DNA from: Haliea sp040222615
GTDB taxonomy: Bacteria > Pseudomonadota > Gammaproteobacteria > Pseudomonadales > Halieaceae
Reading direction: 5' to 3'
Length of the DNA stretch: 44,634 nucleotides
Assembly (NCBI RefSeq): GCF_040222615.1
Contig: NZ_JAVKCQ010000164.1
Span: 1-44,634 of the forward strand
The notes beneath the pieces were generated by a model. That model searched no databases. It was not told the DNA's origin and was given only the letters and a program-made list of their open reading frames with translations. Below are positions 1 through 8,518 of the stretch, piece after piece. The first letter of the stretch is position 1; every line of letters starts with the position of its first letter. Both the position numbers and the translations under genes were made by a program.

Positions 1-183
1 CAGCAGGCGCTGGATCGTGGCGGCTACGGCACTATTACCACCGAGATCCTGCCCGCCCCGCCCTTCTACTATGCCGAGGAGTACCATCAGCAATACCTGG
101 CGAAGAATCCGGGCGGCTACTGTGGCCTCGGTGGTACGGGCGTGTCCTGTCCGGTCGGTCTGGTCACCGGTAGTGAAAGTTGA
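1..183 (+). CDS. msrA: Peptide-methionine (S)-S-oxide reductase MsrA, C-terminal part
   Basis: Only the last 60 codons are in the window; the start and the catalytic GCFW motif lie upstream. The visible tail carries the MsrA signature 'AEEYHQQYLAKNPGGYC' followed by 'GLGGTGVSCPVG', with the C-terminal cysteines that act as resolving residues in this family. MsrA reduces the S-epimer of methionine sulfoxide in proteins and free methionine, using thioredoxin. The frame is open from base 1 and stops with TGA at 181-183. An imperfect hairpin (207-231) follows but has no T-run. Confidence 0.93.
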   Translation, partial: QQALDRGGYGTITTEILPAPPFYYAEEYHQQYLAKNPGGYCGLGGTGVSCPVGLVTGSES

Positions 184-206
184 ACCAGCACCGTAAAAGC
201 GGGAAG

Positions 207-231
207 CCGGATCGGACAGCTTCGATCCCGG
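207..231 (+). terminator. Weak hairpin after msrA, possible terminator
   Basis: CCGGATCG (207-214) pairs with CGATCCCGG (223-231) with one bulged base and an 8-nt loop, 24 bases after the msrA stop. The following bases (TAATTT) are not a proper T-run, so this is at best a weak or factor-assisted terminator. Confidence 0.3.
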
Positions 232-277
232 TAATTTGCCGCCTTGCCGCGATATGGGAAAGACTGCTTTAATCGAG

Positions 278-293
278 ACTAATCATCGTTAGT
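278..293. promoter_or_regulatory. Inverted repeat upstream of TonB receptor, possible operator
   Basis: ACTAA (278-282) and TTAGT (289-293) form a hyphenated palindrome with a 6-nt centre, 45 bases before the ATG of the TonB-dependent receptor. The 184-338 gap is AT-richer than its surroundings. Such receptors are commonly controlled by Fur or local regulators, but the site does not resemble a 19-bp Fur box, so its regulator is unknown. It could be chance. Confidence 0.25.
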
Positions 294-338
294 AACGGGC
301 GCATTCGATAAATAACAATAAGCAGAGAGGTACGGTCG

Positions 339-2807
339 ATGTTGAAGCATGCTGCGGGTTCTTCGTCAGTTCTGTCCATCGCGGTCGCCGCCGCACTGGC
401 GAGTGCGGTGCCGCTCCCGGTGCTGGCGCAGGGCATGGTGCTGGAGGAAGTGCTGGTCACTGCCCGCAAGCGTGCGGAGAGCCTGCAGGAGACTCCGCTG
501 GCGGTGACGGCACTGGACGCAGCGGGCCTGCGCGAGGCCGGTGTCCGCAACCTGGCGGACCTGAATAGCCTGGCCCCCAATATCGATGTGGTGGAGGCCA
601 ACGGCTCGGCGCCGCTGGCGAGCGTCTATATTCGCGGTGTCGGCCAGCGCAACACCGGCGAGAATATCGATTCCGGCGTTGGCATCTATATTGATGACAT
701 CTACCTCGGTCGCCCCGACGGGGCGCTGCTCGATCTCAACGACATCCAGTCGGTGCAGGTGCTGCGCGGTCCCCAGGGCACCCTGTTCGGCAAGAACACC
801 ACCGGCGGCGCCCTGGTCTTCACCACCAACAAACCCGTAGAGGAGTTCGAGGGATCGGTCGGTTTCCGGGTCGGCAACTACGACCGAATGGATACGGAAT
901 TTGTCCTCAACCTGCCGCTGACCGACACCCTGTGGACCCGCTTCTCCGGCGTCACCCGCAAGCGCGATGGCCATATCGAGAACCTGTTCGACGGCAAGGA
1001 CTACATGGACGAGGACCGGCAGAGCCTGATCTGGCAGACCCGCTGGGTCGCCAGCGACGATCTCACTTTGGACCTGAACCTGAACTGGGCCGATACAGAC
1101 CAGCGCATGCGGCCCCAGAAGTGTATCAATGTGGAGGGGGCCAATGGCTGGCAGGCTGCCCTGTTCAACACGATCGCCATTGTTCCCGCCACGGGGCGCA
1201 CCCTGGCAGATTTCTGTGATGACTCGGCCAAAGCGGGTGGCGGCGATCCGCGCACGATCATTTCCGACCTGGGAGGTGAATACAAGGCGGAAAACCGGGG
1301 TGCATCGCTGGTGGCGGAATGGGCGCTGAATCCCGACCTGACCCTGAAGAGCATCAGCGGCTACCGCTACACCGAGGCCTCGCAGAACGACGAGCTCGAT
1401 CACACCGGAATCCCCTTTCTGCACCGGACCAATACCGTGCACCCGCAGGGCGGCGCCGGCGAGAGCGACCAGTACAGCCAGGAGTTCCAGCTGATCGGCA
1501 GCGCTTTTGATGACCGCCTGCAATACGTTACCGGCCTGTACTGGTTCGAAGAGGAGAGCAAGGGGCGCCAGAGCATCAGCTTCCTGGGGCCCTTTGATCC
1601 GGCAATCGCCAACCTGTTCTTTCTCAACATTTCCCCGGACACCCAGACCGCCAACAACGATGCCGTCGCCGCCTACGCCCAGCTGGAGTGGGAATTCAAT
1701 CCCCAGTGGCGGGCGACTCTGGGGCTGCGCTACACCGACGAGAGCCGCGAGCTGAAGATCCAGGACCTGGCGATCGACCCGTCCACCCTGGACCTCAACG
1801 GCGGTCCGGCCACTCCCGTGGGCGGCGGGCTGTTTGTGGTCCAGCGCCCCGGCTTCGAGTACAACCCGGGGTTCACGCTGGTGGAGGCGGGTGTGCGGCA
1901 GCGCAAGGTCTCCAACAACGATGTCACGCCGATGGCCAGCATCCAGTACCTGATCGGTGAAAACAGCTGGCTGGACCAGGGCAGTCTGTACCTGACCTAC
2001 AGCGAAGGCTTCCTCTCCGGCGGCCTGTCCGAATCACCCACCGGGGAACTGGAACGCTTCGAGCCGGAGGAAGTGGAGAACATCGAGCTCGGCTTCAAGC
2101 TGGACCTGCTGCAGCGCCGCCTGCGTCTGAACGGGGCCCTGTTCTACACGGATTACACCAATCGTCAGCTCACCACGCTGGTTATCAACCCGGAGGTGAA
2201 TTCACCGTCCCCGGCCACCATCAATGCCGCGGAGTCCACTATCAAGGGATTTGAGCTGGAGAGCACCTGGCTGGCGACGGACAACCTGATCATTGGTTTC
2301 AACGCCACCATCACCGACGGCGAGATCAAGGAGTTCATGGACGAGCAGATCACCATCGCCGACCTCTCCGCGCCCCCGGCACCTGGCTGCGTGCGCGCGA
2401 ACCTGAGCCTGCTTCAGGTGGACTCCTGCCCCAACGACCGCTCCGCGGAAAACCTGCCGCGGCTGGCCGACCAGAGTTACCTGCTGTCGGCCCAGTACAA
2501 CCTGGAAACCGCCTATGGCACCTTCGTGCCCAGGATCCAGGCGAGCTGGAAGTTCGACATGGAATTCTGCTTTGATGCCCTCAGCTGCACCACCGGCATC
2601 TGGTTCGAGGACGAGCAGTTTGAACTCAGCGCCCGCCTCAGCTGGCTGTCGACGGACGAGCGCTGGAGTGCGGCACTCTATGGCACCAACCTCACCGACG
2701 AGGACTACATCAACGGCGGCATCGCGCTGGTGGAGTCATCCGGAACCGGTGGTTTCGCGGTCGCACCCCCGCGGATGTATGGCGCAGAGATCCAGTACCG
2801 CTTCTAA
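339..2807 (+). CDS. TonB-dependent outer-membrane receptor
   Basis: Protein of 822 aa. It has a signal peptide (about residues 1-31, cleavage after 'PVLA'), then a probable TonB-box region 'LEEVLVTARKRAESL' (about 36-50). A plug domain follows (about 50-165) with the typical 'SVYIRGVGQRN' and 'VQVLRGPQGTLFGKNTTGG' stretches. The long C-terminal 22-strand barrel ends in the aromatic residue expected of BAM substrates ('GAEIQYRF'). ATG at 339 is preceded by AGAGAGG at a good distance. These receptors import siderophores, vitamin B12, carbohydrates or other large nutrients using TonB-ExbBD energy. Several Cys pairs in the extracellular portion suggest disulfide loops. No transport partner gene is adjacent, so the substrate cannot be named. 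Confidence 0.93.
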   Translation: MLKHAAGSSSVLSIAVAAALASAVPLPVLAQGMVLEEVLVTARKRAESLQETPLAVTALDAAGLREAGVRNLADLNSLAPNIDVVEANGSAPLASVYIRGVGQRNTGENIDSGVGIYIDDIYLGRPDGALLDLNDIQSVQVLRGPQGTLFGKNTTGGALVFTTNKPVEEFEGSVGFRVGNYDRMDTEFVLNLPLTDTLWTRFSGVTRKRDGHIENLFDGKDYMDEDRQSLIWQTRWVASDDLTLDLNLNWADTDQRMRPQKCINVEGANGWQAALFNTIAIVPATGRTLADFCDDSAKAGGGDPRTIISDLGGEYKAENRGASLVAEWALNPDLTLKSISGYRYTEASQNDELDHTGIPFLHRTNTVHPQGGAGESDQYSQEFQLIGSAFDDRLQYVTGLYWFEEESKGRQSISFLGPFDPAIANLFFLNISPDTQTANNDAVAAYAQLEWEFNPQWRATLGLRYTDESRELKIQDLAIDPSTLDLNGGPATPVGGGLFVVQRPGFEYNPGFTLVEAGVRQRKVSNNDVTPMASIQYLIGENSWLDQGSLYLTYSEGFLSGGLSESPTGELERFEPEEVENIELGFKLDLLQRRLRLNGALFYTDYTNRQLTTLVINPEVNSPSPATINAAESTIKGFELESTWLATDNLIIGFNATITDGEIKEFMDEQITIADLSAPPAPGCVRANLSLLQVDSCPNDRSAENLPRLADQSYLLSAQYNLETAYGTFVPRIQASWKFDMEFCFDALSCTTGIWFEDEQFELSARLSWLSTDERWSAALYGTNLTDEDYINGGIALVESSGTGGFAVAPPRMYGAEIQYRF

Positions 2808-2875
2808 GAACGGACCTGCTGGCGATTCCGCGCGGGGGCGCCGCTTCCGCGCCCAGCGTCGCTCCATGAAAGCTC

Positions 2876-3583
2876 TCAGACAGCCCGCCCCAGCAGCGCC
2901 GCGATGGCGTTTTCCACGCGGAGGATGCGCGGCCCCAGCGATACCTGGCGGCAACCCGCTGCCAACAGTTTCTCCACTTCGTAGGGAATGAAGCCACCCT
3001 CGGGGCCGACCACCAGTACCGTGTCCCGTTGGAGCCCCGTGGGCGCCATGGGAGCGTCGCCGGGGTGGGCGAGGAGGGCGTCGCGGCCGGCGAGAAGGTC
3101 GGGCAGCTGGTCTTCCACGAAGGGCTTGAAGCGGGTGTGCAGGTGTACAGGCGGCAACAGGGTGTCGCGGGCCTGCTCCAGACCCTGTAGCAGGTAATCA
3201 CGGATGGTGGCGGGGGCGAGCACCGGCGTTTGCCAGTAGCTCTTCTCGACCCGGAAGCTGTTCAGCAGATGAATCTCGGCGGCACCGGACTCCGCGGCCG
3301 CGCGCAGGATACGGCGCAGCATTTTCGGCCGCGGCAGGGCCAGCAGCAGAGTTACCGGAAGTTTGGCCGGCGGCGGACTGGACAGCGTTACCAGCAGTTC
3401 GGCACTGCGCCTGTCGATGGCGGTGATGGTACCCCGGCCGAGCCTGCCGCCTATTGCGCCCACCTGCACCTCGTCACCGGGCTTCGCCTGGAGCACCTGG
3501 CGCAGGTGTGTGGCACGGCGGTCGGTCAGGCACAGGCGTCCATCGGCAGTGCATTCGCCCGGGGCGAACAGCAGCAGGTTCAA
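2876..3583 (-). CDS. rsmE: 16S rRNA (uracil1498-N3)-methyltransferase RsmE
   Basis: Protein of 235 aa, normal for the family. The N-terminal PUA-like part contains 'RRATHLRQVLQAKPGDEV'. The SPOUT methyltransferase part carries the diagnostic SAM-knot motifs 'VVGPEGGF' (about 191) and 'LGPRILRVENA' (about 217). RsmE methylates N3 of U1498 of 16S rRNA in the 30S subunit. The start is TTG at 3583, three bases after the rimO stop; no ATG lies near the expected N-terminus. Co-transcription with rimO is very likely, pairing two ribosome modification enzymes. It converges with the TonB receptor across a 68-base gap holding a small GC hairpin (2836-2854) without a T-run. Confidence 0.95.
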   Translation of the reverse strand: MNLLLFAPGECTADGRLCLTDRRATHLRQVLQAKPGDEVQVGAIGGRLGRGTITAIDRRSAELLVTLSSPPPAKLPVTLLLALPRPKMLRRILRAAAESGAAEIHLLNSFRVEKSYWQTPVLAPATIRDYLLQGLEQARDTLLPPVHLHTRFKPFVEDQLPDLLAGRDALLAHPGDAPMAPTGLQRDTVLVVGPEGGFIPYEVEKLLAAGCRQVSLGPRILRVENAIAALLGRAV

Positions 3584-3586
3584 CTG

Positions 3587-4903
3587 TCAGCCTGCCCAGA
3601 GGTCGTAGTCGTCGGCAGCGGTGACCTCGGCCTCGACAAAATCTCCCGGTTGCAGGTCGGTAATCCCGTCCAGGTACACCTTGCCGTCGATTTCGGGAGC
3701 ATCCGCCGTAGAGCGGCCGATGGCCCCTTCCTCGTCCACCTCGTCAATCAGGATCTCGATGGTGCGGCCCACCCTGGCCTGCAGCTTCGCAGCGCTGATG
3801 TCCTGTTGCAGGGTCATGAACCGGTCCCAACGCTCCTGCTTCACCGCCTCCGGTACCTGGTCCGGCAGGTCGTTGGCGGGTGCGCCGGCGACAGGGGAGT
3901 ACTGGAAGCAGCCCACCCGGTCGAGTTGTGCTTCCTGCAGGAAATCGAGCAGCATCTCGAAGTCGGCATCAGTCTCTCCGGGGAAGCCCACGATGAAAGT
4001 GCTGCGCAGTGTGATGTCAGGGCAGATTTCGCGCCAGCGATGGATGCGCTCCAGTGATTTTTCCGCAGCTGCTGGCCGCTTCATCCGCTTCAGCACACTG
4101 GGGCTGCCGTGCTGGAAGGGAATGTCGAGGTAGGGAAGAATCTTGCCGTCTGCCATCAGCGGCAGCACATTGTCCACATGAGGGTAGGGGTAGACATAGT
4201 GCAACCTTACCCAGATGCCAAACTCAGCGAGACCTTCACACAGCGACTGCATGCTGGTCTTCATCGGCCGCCCGTTCCAGAAGCCGGTGCGGTATTTGAG
4301 GTCCACCCCGTAGGCGCTGGTGTCCTGGGAAATCACCAGCAGCTCGCGGACTCCGGCCCTGACCAGGCGCTCCGCCTCTTCCATCACTTCACCAATAGGC
4401 CGGCTCACCAGGTCGCCGCGCATGTGCGGGATGATGCAGAAGCTGCAGCGGTGATTGCAGCCCTCGGATATCTTCAGATAGGCATAGTGGCGCGGGGTCA
4501 GTTTGACCCCCTGGGGCGGTACCAGGTCGATATAGGGGTCGTGCACCTGGGTATGAGGCACGTACCGGTGCACGGCGCTGACCACTTCCTCGTAGGCGGC
4601 AGGACCGGTGACGCTGAGGACCTTCGGATGCAGTTGCAGGATGGACTCGGCATCGGCCCCCTTGCCCATGCAGCCGGTCACGATCACCCGGCCGTTCTCG
4701 CTCAGCGCTTCGCCAATGGCGTCCAGCGACTCCTGCTTGGCGCTGTCGATGAAACCGCAGGTGTTGACCACTACCAGCTCGGCATCCTGGTAGCTGGGTA
4801 CGATGTCGTAGCCGTCCAGCTTGAGCTGGGTCAGGATCCGTTCGGAATCAACCAGGGCCTTGGGGCACCCCAGGCTGACGAAGCCGACTTTGTTGCGAGA
4901 CAT
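3587..4903 (-). CDS. rimO: Ribosomal protein S12 methylthiotransferase RimO
   Basis: Radical-SAM methylthiotransferase of 438 aa that adds a methylthio group to the conserved aspartate of ribosomal protein S12. The N-terminal MTTase domain shows the three cluster cysteines in 'SLGCPKALVDSE', 'NTCGF' and 'VTGCMGKG'. The radical SAM domain has the CxxxCxxC motif in 'EGCNHRCSFCIIPHMRG', and a TRAM domain ends the protein. The ATG at 4903 matches the family N-terminus 'MSRNKVGFVSLGCPKA'; the frame is open 20 codons further upstream, but that extension has no family counterpart. It is the first gene of a pair with rsmE. Confidence 0.96.
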   Translation of the reverse strand: MSRNKVGFVSLGCPKALVDSERILTQLKLDGYDIVPSYQDAELVVVNTCGFIDSAKQESLDAIGEALSENGRVIVTGCMGKGADAESILQLHPKVLSVTGPAAYEEVVSAVHRYVPHTQVHDPYIDLVPPQGVKLTPRHYAYLKISEGCNHRCSFCIIPHMRGDLVSRPIGEVMEEAERLVRAGVRELLVISQDTSAYGVDLKYRTGFWNGRPMKTSMQSLCEGLAEFGIWVRLHYVYPYPHVDNVLPLMADGKILPYLDIPFQHGSPSVLKRMKRPAAAEKSLERIHRWREICPDITLRSTFIVGFPGETDADFEMLLDFLQEAQLDRVGCFQYSPVAGAPANDLPDQVPEAVKQERWDRFMTLQQDISAAKLQARVGRTIEILIDEVDEEGAIGRSTADAPEIDGKVYLDGITDLQPGDFVEAEVTAADDYDLWAG

Positions 4904-4993
4904 GGCGCTATTCCGGGGCTGAGCAGGGTCGGCGATTATACAGGTGCCGGGCCAATCACCCAATGTCTCCGTGGGACCGCCGCAGGGCGTGCG

Positions 4994-5497
4994 TCAGAAA
5001 GCGTGACTGGCGCGTTCGCTGTAGCCCAGCACGCGCAGTTGCTGGCGCAGGTGCTGCTGCAGGAGCAGTCCGTCGTCGCGACTGAGGAATTCGCCGACGC
5101 TGATGCGCTCGCCGCCGCACTGCAGGCTGAGAGCGGGGGCATCCCATGGGTGGCGCGCGGGCTCCACGCTGAGGCCAGTGCCGGTGCGGGCAAAGGTCCA
5201 GCTGTGGCGGGGCAGGTAGAAACCCTTGTCGATGCGCACGGCGTCGGGGCCGAGGGTAATGACGTGACGGTACTGGAGTTTCCAGTTCACGTAGTACAGT
5301 GAGGCTCCGAGGGCGCTGAGCTCCAGCCCGGCGAAGGGCAGGATCGGCCAGGCGCCGGCCAGGGCAAAGCCGACGGCGGCGCCCAGGGAGGGCACCGACA
5401 ATGCAAGAATGACCAGCTGGTTGCTGCGCCAGGTTGCGGACTGGTTGGGTTTCGCGACGATAGTAACGGTGTCGCCATCGGTGCTGTGGATGACCAC
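4994..5497 (-). CDS. DUF2244 domain membrane protein
   Basis: Protein of 167 aa with two closely spaced hydrophobic segments (about residues 28-46 and 48-66), followed by a soluble C-terminal domain with 'VITLGPDAVRIDKG' and 'LSVEPARHPWDAP'. This matches the DUF2244 family of small inner-membrane proteins of unknown function. The start is GTG at 5497, with GGAG upstream. It is separated from rimO by about 90 bases and lies on the same strand; no operon evidence. Confidence 0.8.
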   Translation of the reverse strand: MVIHSTDGDTVTIVAKPNQSATWRSNQLVILALSVPSLGAAVGFALAGAWPILPFAGLELSALGASLYYVNWKLQYRHVITLGPDAVRIDKGFYLPRHSWTFARTGTGLSVEPARHPWDAPALSLQCGGERISVGEFLSRDDGLLLQQHLRQQLRVLGYSERASHAF

Positions 5498-5650
5498 GGC
5501 GTGAGCTCCGGAATATTTCCCTGATTCTAGTACAGTCGCCGGCCGCAGGCAGCCCTGTCCGGCTTGTGTTCAAAATCAATCCCGCTCGCGCCGGCCGATG
5601 CAGGCCGCTAAACTGCCGGTTCATTGACGGAGAACGGGGAGGCGTGGCCT

Positions 5651-6451
5651 GTGTTGGATGCTGCTGAATTGTCCGCGCCGGTGGACGCGGTGATCATTGA
5701 CTGCCGGTTCGTGCTTGGCCAGCCCGCTGCCGGGCAAGGCCAATACCTGGCGGGCCATATCCCCGGAGCCCATTACCTGCATCTGGAAGAGGATCTCTCC
5801 GGGCCGGTTGGGCGCCACGGTGGCCGCCATCCGCTGCCCGCTCCGGACAAGCTGGCGGCGAGGCTCGCCGCGCTGGGTATCGGTCTGGAGACCCCGGTGC
5901 TTGCCTACGACGATTCCCGTTTCGCCTTCGCCGCCCGACTCTGGTGGCTGATGCGGGCGCTGGGCTACCGTCCGCCCCGACTGCTGAATGGCGGCTATCA
6001 GGGCTGGCTCGCCGCGGGTGGCGCGCCTTCCACTGCGGTGCCGGTACCGCAGCCCTGCCCGCCGCCGGCTGTGGGTGACTATCGCGGTTATTGTGATATT
6101 GAAGACCTGCGGCAACTGCAGGCCGCGGGGGCGGTGCTGCTGGACTCGCGGGAGCCCCGCCGGTTCGCCGGCGTTGAAGAGCCGATCGACCCGGTGGCCG
6201 GCCATATCCCCGGTGCGCTCAACGTGCCCTGGCAGCGGGTCAGCGACGACAGCGGCAGGCTGCGTGATACGACGGCCCTCGCGGAACATTTTGCCGCGGT
6301 TCCCGATGGGGTAAAGCGCATCGTCTACTGTGGTTCGGGGGTCACCGCCTGCGTCAATCTCTATGCTCTCGCGCAGCTGGGTGATGAAGAAGCGCTGCTT
6401 TATCCGGGCAGCTGGTCGGACTGGTGTAGCCATTTGCCGGCGGCGAGCTGA
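5651..6451 (+). CDS. Thiosulfate/3-mercaptopyruvate sulfurtransferase (two rhodanese domains)
   Basis: Protein of 266 aa with two tandem rhodanese domains. The N-terminal inactive copy has 'VIIDCRF' and 'GHIPGAHYLHLEEDLS'; the C-terminal active copy has 'LLDSREPRRFAG', 'GHIPGALNVPW' and the active-site loop 'VYCGSGVTACV' (catalytic Cys about 227). CGSGVT is the SseA-type loop, so mercaptopyruvate is the more likely sulfur donor. The frame is open from a TTG at 5624, but GGGGAGG at 5636-5642 sits 8 bases before GTG 5651 (and TTG 5654), which I take as the start. The gene stands alone between oppositely oriented neighbours. Confidence 0.88.
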   Translation: MLDAAELSAPVDAVIIDCRFVLGQPAAGQGQYLAGHIPGAHYLHLEEDLSGPVGRHGGRHPLPAPDKLAARLAALGIGLETPVLAYDDSRFAFAARLWWLMRALGYRPPRLLNGGYQGWLAAGGAPSTAVPVPQPCPPPAVGDYRGYCDIEDLRQLQAAGAVLLDSREPRRFAGVEEPIDPVAGHIPGALNVPWQRVSDDSGRLRDTTALAEHFAAVPDGVKRIVYCGSGVTACVNLYALAQLGDEEALLYPGSWSDWCSHLPAAS

Positions 6452-6454
6452 GAC

Positions 6455-7120
6455 TCAGAAATCCGCCGGACACTCCTCCTGCAGCCAGGCACCGGTGACA
6501 GGATGGGTGAAGCCCAGTTCGGTCGCGTGCAGCAGCAGCCGCGGTGACAGTGCCAGGGCTGCCTCGTGGGCATACATGTCACAGCCGAGAATGGGGTGAC
6601 CCAGTTCCCGGCAGTGAATGCGCAACTGGTGTGAGCGGCCGGTCTGCGGAGTCAGCTGCAGCCGGGTGCGGTCGGTGCCGCGCTCCAGTACTTCGAACCA
6701 GGTGATGGCCTCGCGGCCGGTCTCATGGCAGATCTTCTGCAGTGGCCGCCGCTCCCAGTCGCAGACAATGGGCAGGCTGATTTCACCGCTGTCCGCCTCC
6801 ACCACACCCCAGACCACCGCCTCGTACTGCTTGTACACCAGCCGTTCCTGGAACTGGCGGCTGATATGGGCGTGGGTGGGCTTGTCCAGCGGTACCACCA
6901 TGATTCCGGAGGTGTCGAGATCCAGCCGGTGGACGATGCTGGCGCCGGGAAAATCCTGCTGCAACCGGGTTACCAGGCAGTCCTTGTTGAGGGGGTGGCG
7001 GCCGGGAACACTGAGCAAGAGGTGGGGTTTGCGCACCAGCAGCAGGTGCGCATCCCGGTACAGTATTCTGATGGGCTCCTGGCTGTGGGGAACCAGGTAG
7101 GGCGGCAGTTCATCGTCCAT
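6455..7120 (-). CDS. rluA: Dual-specificity rRNA/tRNA pseudouridine synthase RluA
   Basis: Protein of 221 aa, close to the size of E. coli RluA, which modifies 23S rRNA U746 and tRNA U32. It lacks an S4 domain. The catalytic Asp sits in 'VHRLDLDTSGIMVV'. Further RluA-specific runs are 'PIVCDWERRPLQKICHETG' and 'PQTGRSHQLRIHCRELGHP'. ATG at 7120 falls 11 bases after the pdxJ stop; a longer open frame upstream overlaps pdxJ and has no family match. It is the likely third gene of ppiA-pdxJ-rluA. Confidence 0.92.
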   Translation of the reverse strand: MDDELPPYLVPHSQEPIRILYRDAHLLLVRKPHLLLSVPGRHPLNKDCLVTRLQQDFPGASIVHRLDLDTSGIMVVPLDKPTHAHISRQFQERLVYKQYEAVVWGVVEADSGEISLPIVCDWERRPLQKICHETGREAITWFEVLERGTDRTRLQLTPQTGRSHQLRIHCRELGHPILGCDMYAHEAALALSPRLLLHATELGFTHPVTGAWLQEECPADF

Positions 7121-7130
7121 GCGGTTCCGC

Positions 7131-7910
7131 TCAGGCGGAGCCGGCAACGGTCTTGCCGAGGGCGCGCTGGTAGGCGGCAACGGCGCGACCCAGGCCCGTG
7201 CTCAGGGCATCCACAGTCAGGGCGTGGCCAATGGACACTTCCAGCAGCCCCGGGACCCGGGTGAACAGCGGCAGATTGTGCAGGTCCAGATCGTGGCCGG
7301 CATTTACCCCGAGCCCGACATCTGCAGCGGCCTCGGCGGCCTCGATATAGCGCCGCAGCACCGCTTCCACATCCTGGCCGGTGGCGAAGGCGCGGGCATA
7401 GCTTTCGGTGTACAGCTCGATGCGGTCGGTACCGGTCTGGGCGGCCAGGCGGATTTGCTCCGGGTCAGGGTCCATGAACAGGCTGGTGCGGATGCCCAGA
7501 GCCTTGAGTTCCGCAACCAGGGGCGCTACCGCGTCGCCGTCACGCCTCAGGTCGAAACCGTGGTCTGAAGTGAGCTGGTTGTCGCCGTCGGGTACCAGGG
7601 TGCACTGGGCCGGGCGGATTTCCCTGACCAGCGCCATGAATCCCGGGTAGTCGCTGACTCCCGGCCGGTCACTCCTGCGCGGGCCGGTCATCGGGTTGCC
7701 TTCGATATTGAACTCCACGCTCAGCATCCCGGCCAGGTCGTGGCAGTCCTGCACCCGGATGTGGCGCTGGTCGGGCCTGGGGTGGACGGTGATGCCGTCG
7801 GCCCCCGCGTCGATGCAGATTTGCGCGTGCCTCGGGATATCCGGATTGCGGGTGTCCCGCGAATTGCGGATCAGCGCGATCTTGTTGAGATTGACACTGA
7901 GAGCGGTCAT
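7131..7910 (-). CDS. pdxJ: Pyridoxine 5'-phosphate synthase PdxJ
   Basis: Protein of 259 aa. It condenses 1-deoxyxylulose 5-phosphate with 3-amino-2-oxopropyl phosphate to give pyridoxine 5'-phosphate, the ring-closing step of DXP-dependent vitamin B6 synthesis. Recognisable stretches are 'LSVNLNKIALIRNSR', 'DAGADGITVHPRPDQRHI', 'FNIEGNP' and 'GVNAGHDLDLHNL', all conserved in this TIM barrel. Its ATG overlaps the ppiA stop by four bases (ATGA), implying translational coupling. E. coli pdxJ has different neighbours. Confidence 0.96.
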   Translation of the reverse strand: MTALSVNLNKIALIRNSRDTRNPDIPRHAQICIDAGADGITVHPRPDQRHIRVQDCHDLAGMLSVEFNIEGNPMTGPRRSDRPGVSDYPGFMALVREIRPAQCTLVPDGDNQLTSDHGFDLRRDGDAVAPLVAELKALGIRTSLFMDPDPEQIRLAAQTGTDRIELYTESYARAFATGQDVEAVLRRYIEAAEAAADVGLGVNAGHDLDLHNLPLFTRVPGLLEVSIGHALTVDALSTGLGRAVAAYQRALGKTVAGSA

Positions 7911-8482
7911 AGCAGCGACTTGCGGACAATTTCCCGGATCACGATGGGCTCGCTGGGCACGTCGCGGTGGCCATTCGTCACCTGTACCGGGCTGGAGGCA
8001 ATATAGTCGACCACCGTGATGCCATCGGTCACCTCGCCAAAGACCGCGTAACCTTCCTGTCCCGGTGACCAGTCCAGTTGCAGGTTGCTGCGCTGGTTGA
8101 TGAAGAACTGTGCTGCGGCGGAGTCGGGATCGGCGGTGCGGGCCATGGCGATGGTGCCGCGCACGTTGTGCAGGCGGTTGCGGGACTCGTTGACAATGGG
8201 TTCGCCGGTTTCCTTCTCGGTCATGTCGGGCAGGAAGCCGCCCCCCTGGATCATGAAGTTGGGAATAACGCGATGGAAAATGGTGCCGTTGTAGTGGCCG
8301 GCATCGACGTAAGCGAGGAAGTTGGCCACGGTCACCGGTGCCTTGTCCCGGAACAGGCGCAGGGTGATGTCGCCCTCGTTGGTCTTGATCACCACCTCGG
8401 GGTTGGGCAGCGGGGTTTCCTCCGCCGCAGCAGCGGTCAGGGGCAGCATGAACAGCAGAGCCAGGCTCAGGGTGCGTAACAT
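7907..8482 (-). CDS. ppiA: Periplasmic cyclophilin-type peptidyl-prolyl isomerase
   Basis: Protein of 191 aa with a signal peptide ('TLSLALLFMLPLTAAAA', cleavage about residue 20), so it should work in the periplasm on proline cis-trans isomerisation during folding. Cyclophilin core motifs are 'FHRVIPNFMIQGGGF', 'GTIAMARTADPDSAAAQFF' and 'YAVFGEVTDG'. ATG at 8482 has GAGAGG 8 bases upstream; a TTG two codons earlier is less likely. First gene of the ppiA-pdxJ-rluA group. Assignment as PpiA rather than another exported cyclophilin rests on the signal peptide and size. Confidence 0.88.
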   Translation of the reverse strand: MLRTLSLALLFMLPLTAAAAEETPLPNPEVVIKTNEGDITLRLFRDKAPVTVANFLAYVDAGHYNGTIFHRVIPNFMIQGGGFLPDMTEKETGEPIVNESRNRLHNVRGTIAMARTADPDSAAAQFFINQRSNLQLDWSPGQEGYAVFGEVTDGITVVDYIASSPVQVTNGHRDVPSEPIVIREIVRKSLL

Positions 8483-8518
8483 GGTCAATTCCTCTCGTTG
8501 CGGGTTGGCCGGCAGCTA

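Noticed and set aside
366..1523. Long minus-strand open frame (385 codons) opposite the TonB receptor
   Set aside because: Shadow of a real gene in GC-rich DNA: low-complexity Val/Gln/Asp/Gly-rich product with no domain, lying entirely antisense to a clear family member.
2836..2854. GC hairpin between the TonB receptor and rsmE
   Set aside because: Short stem and no T-run on either strand; not counted as a terminator.
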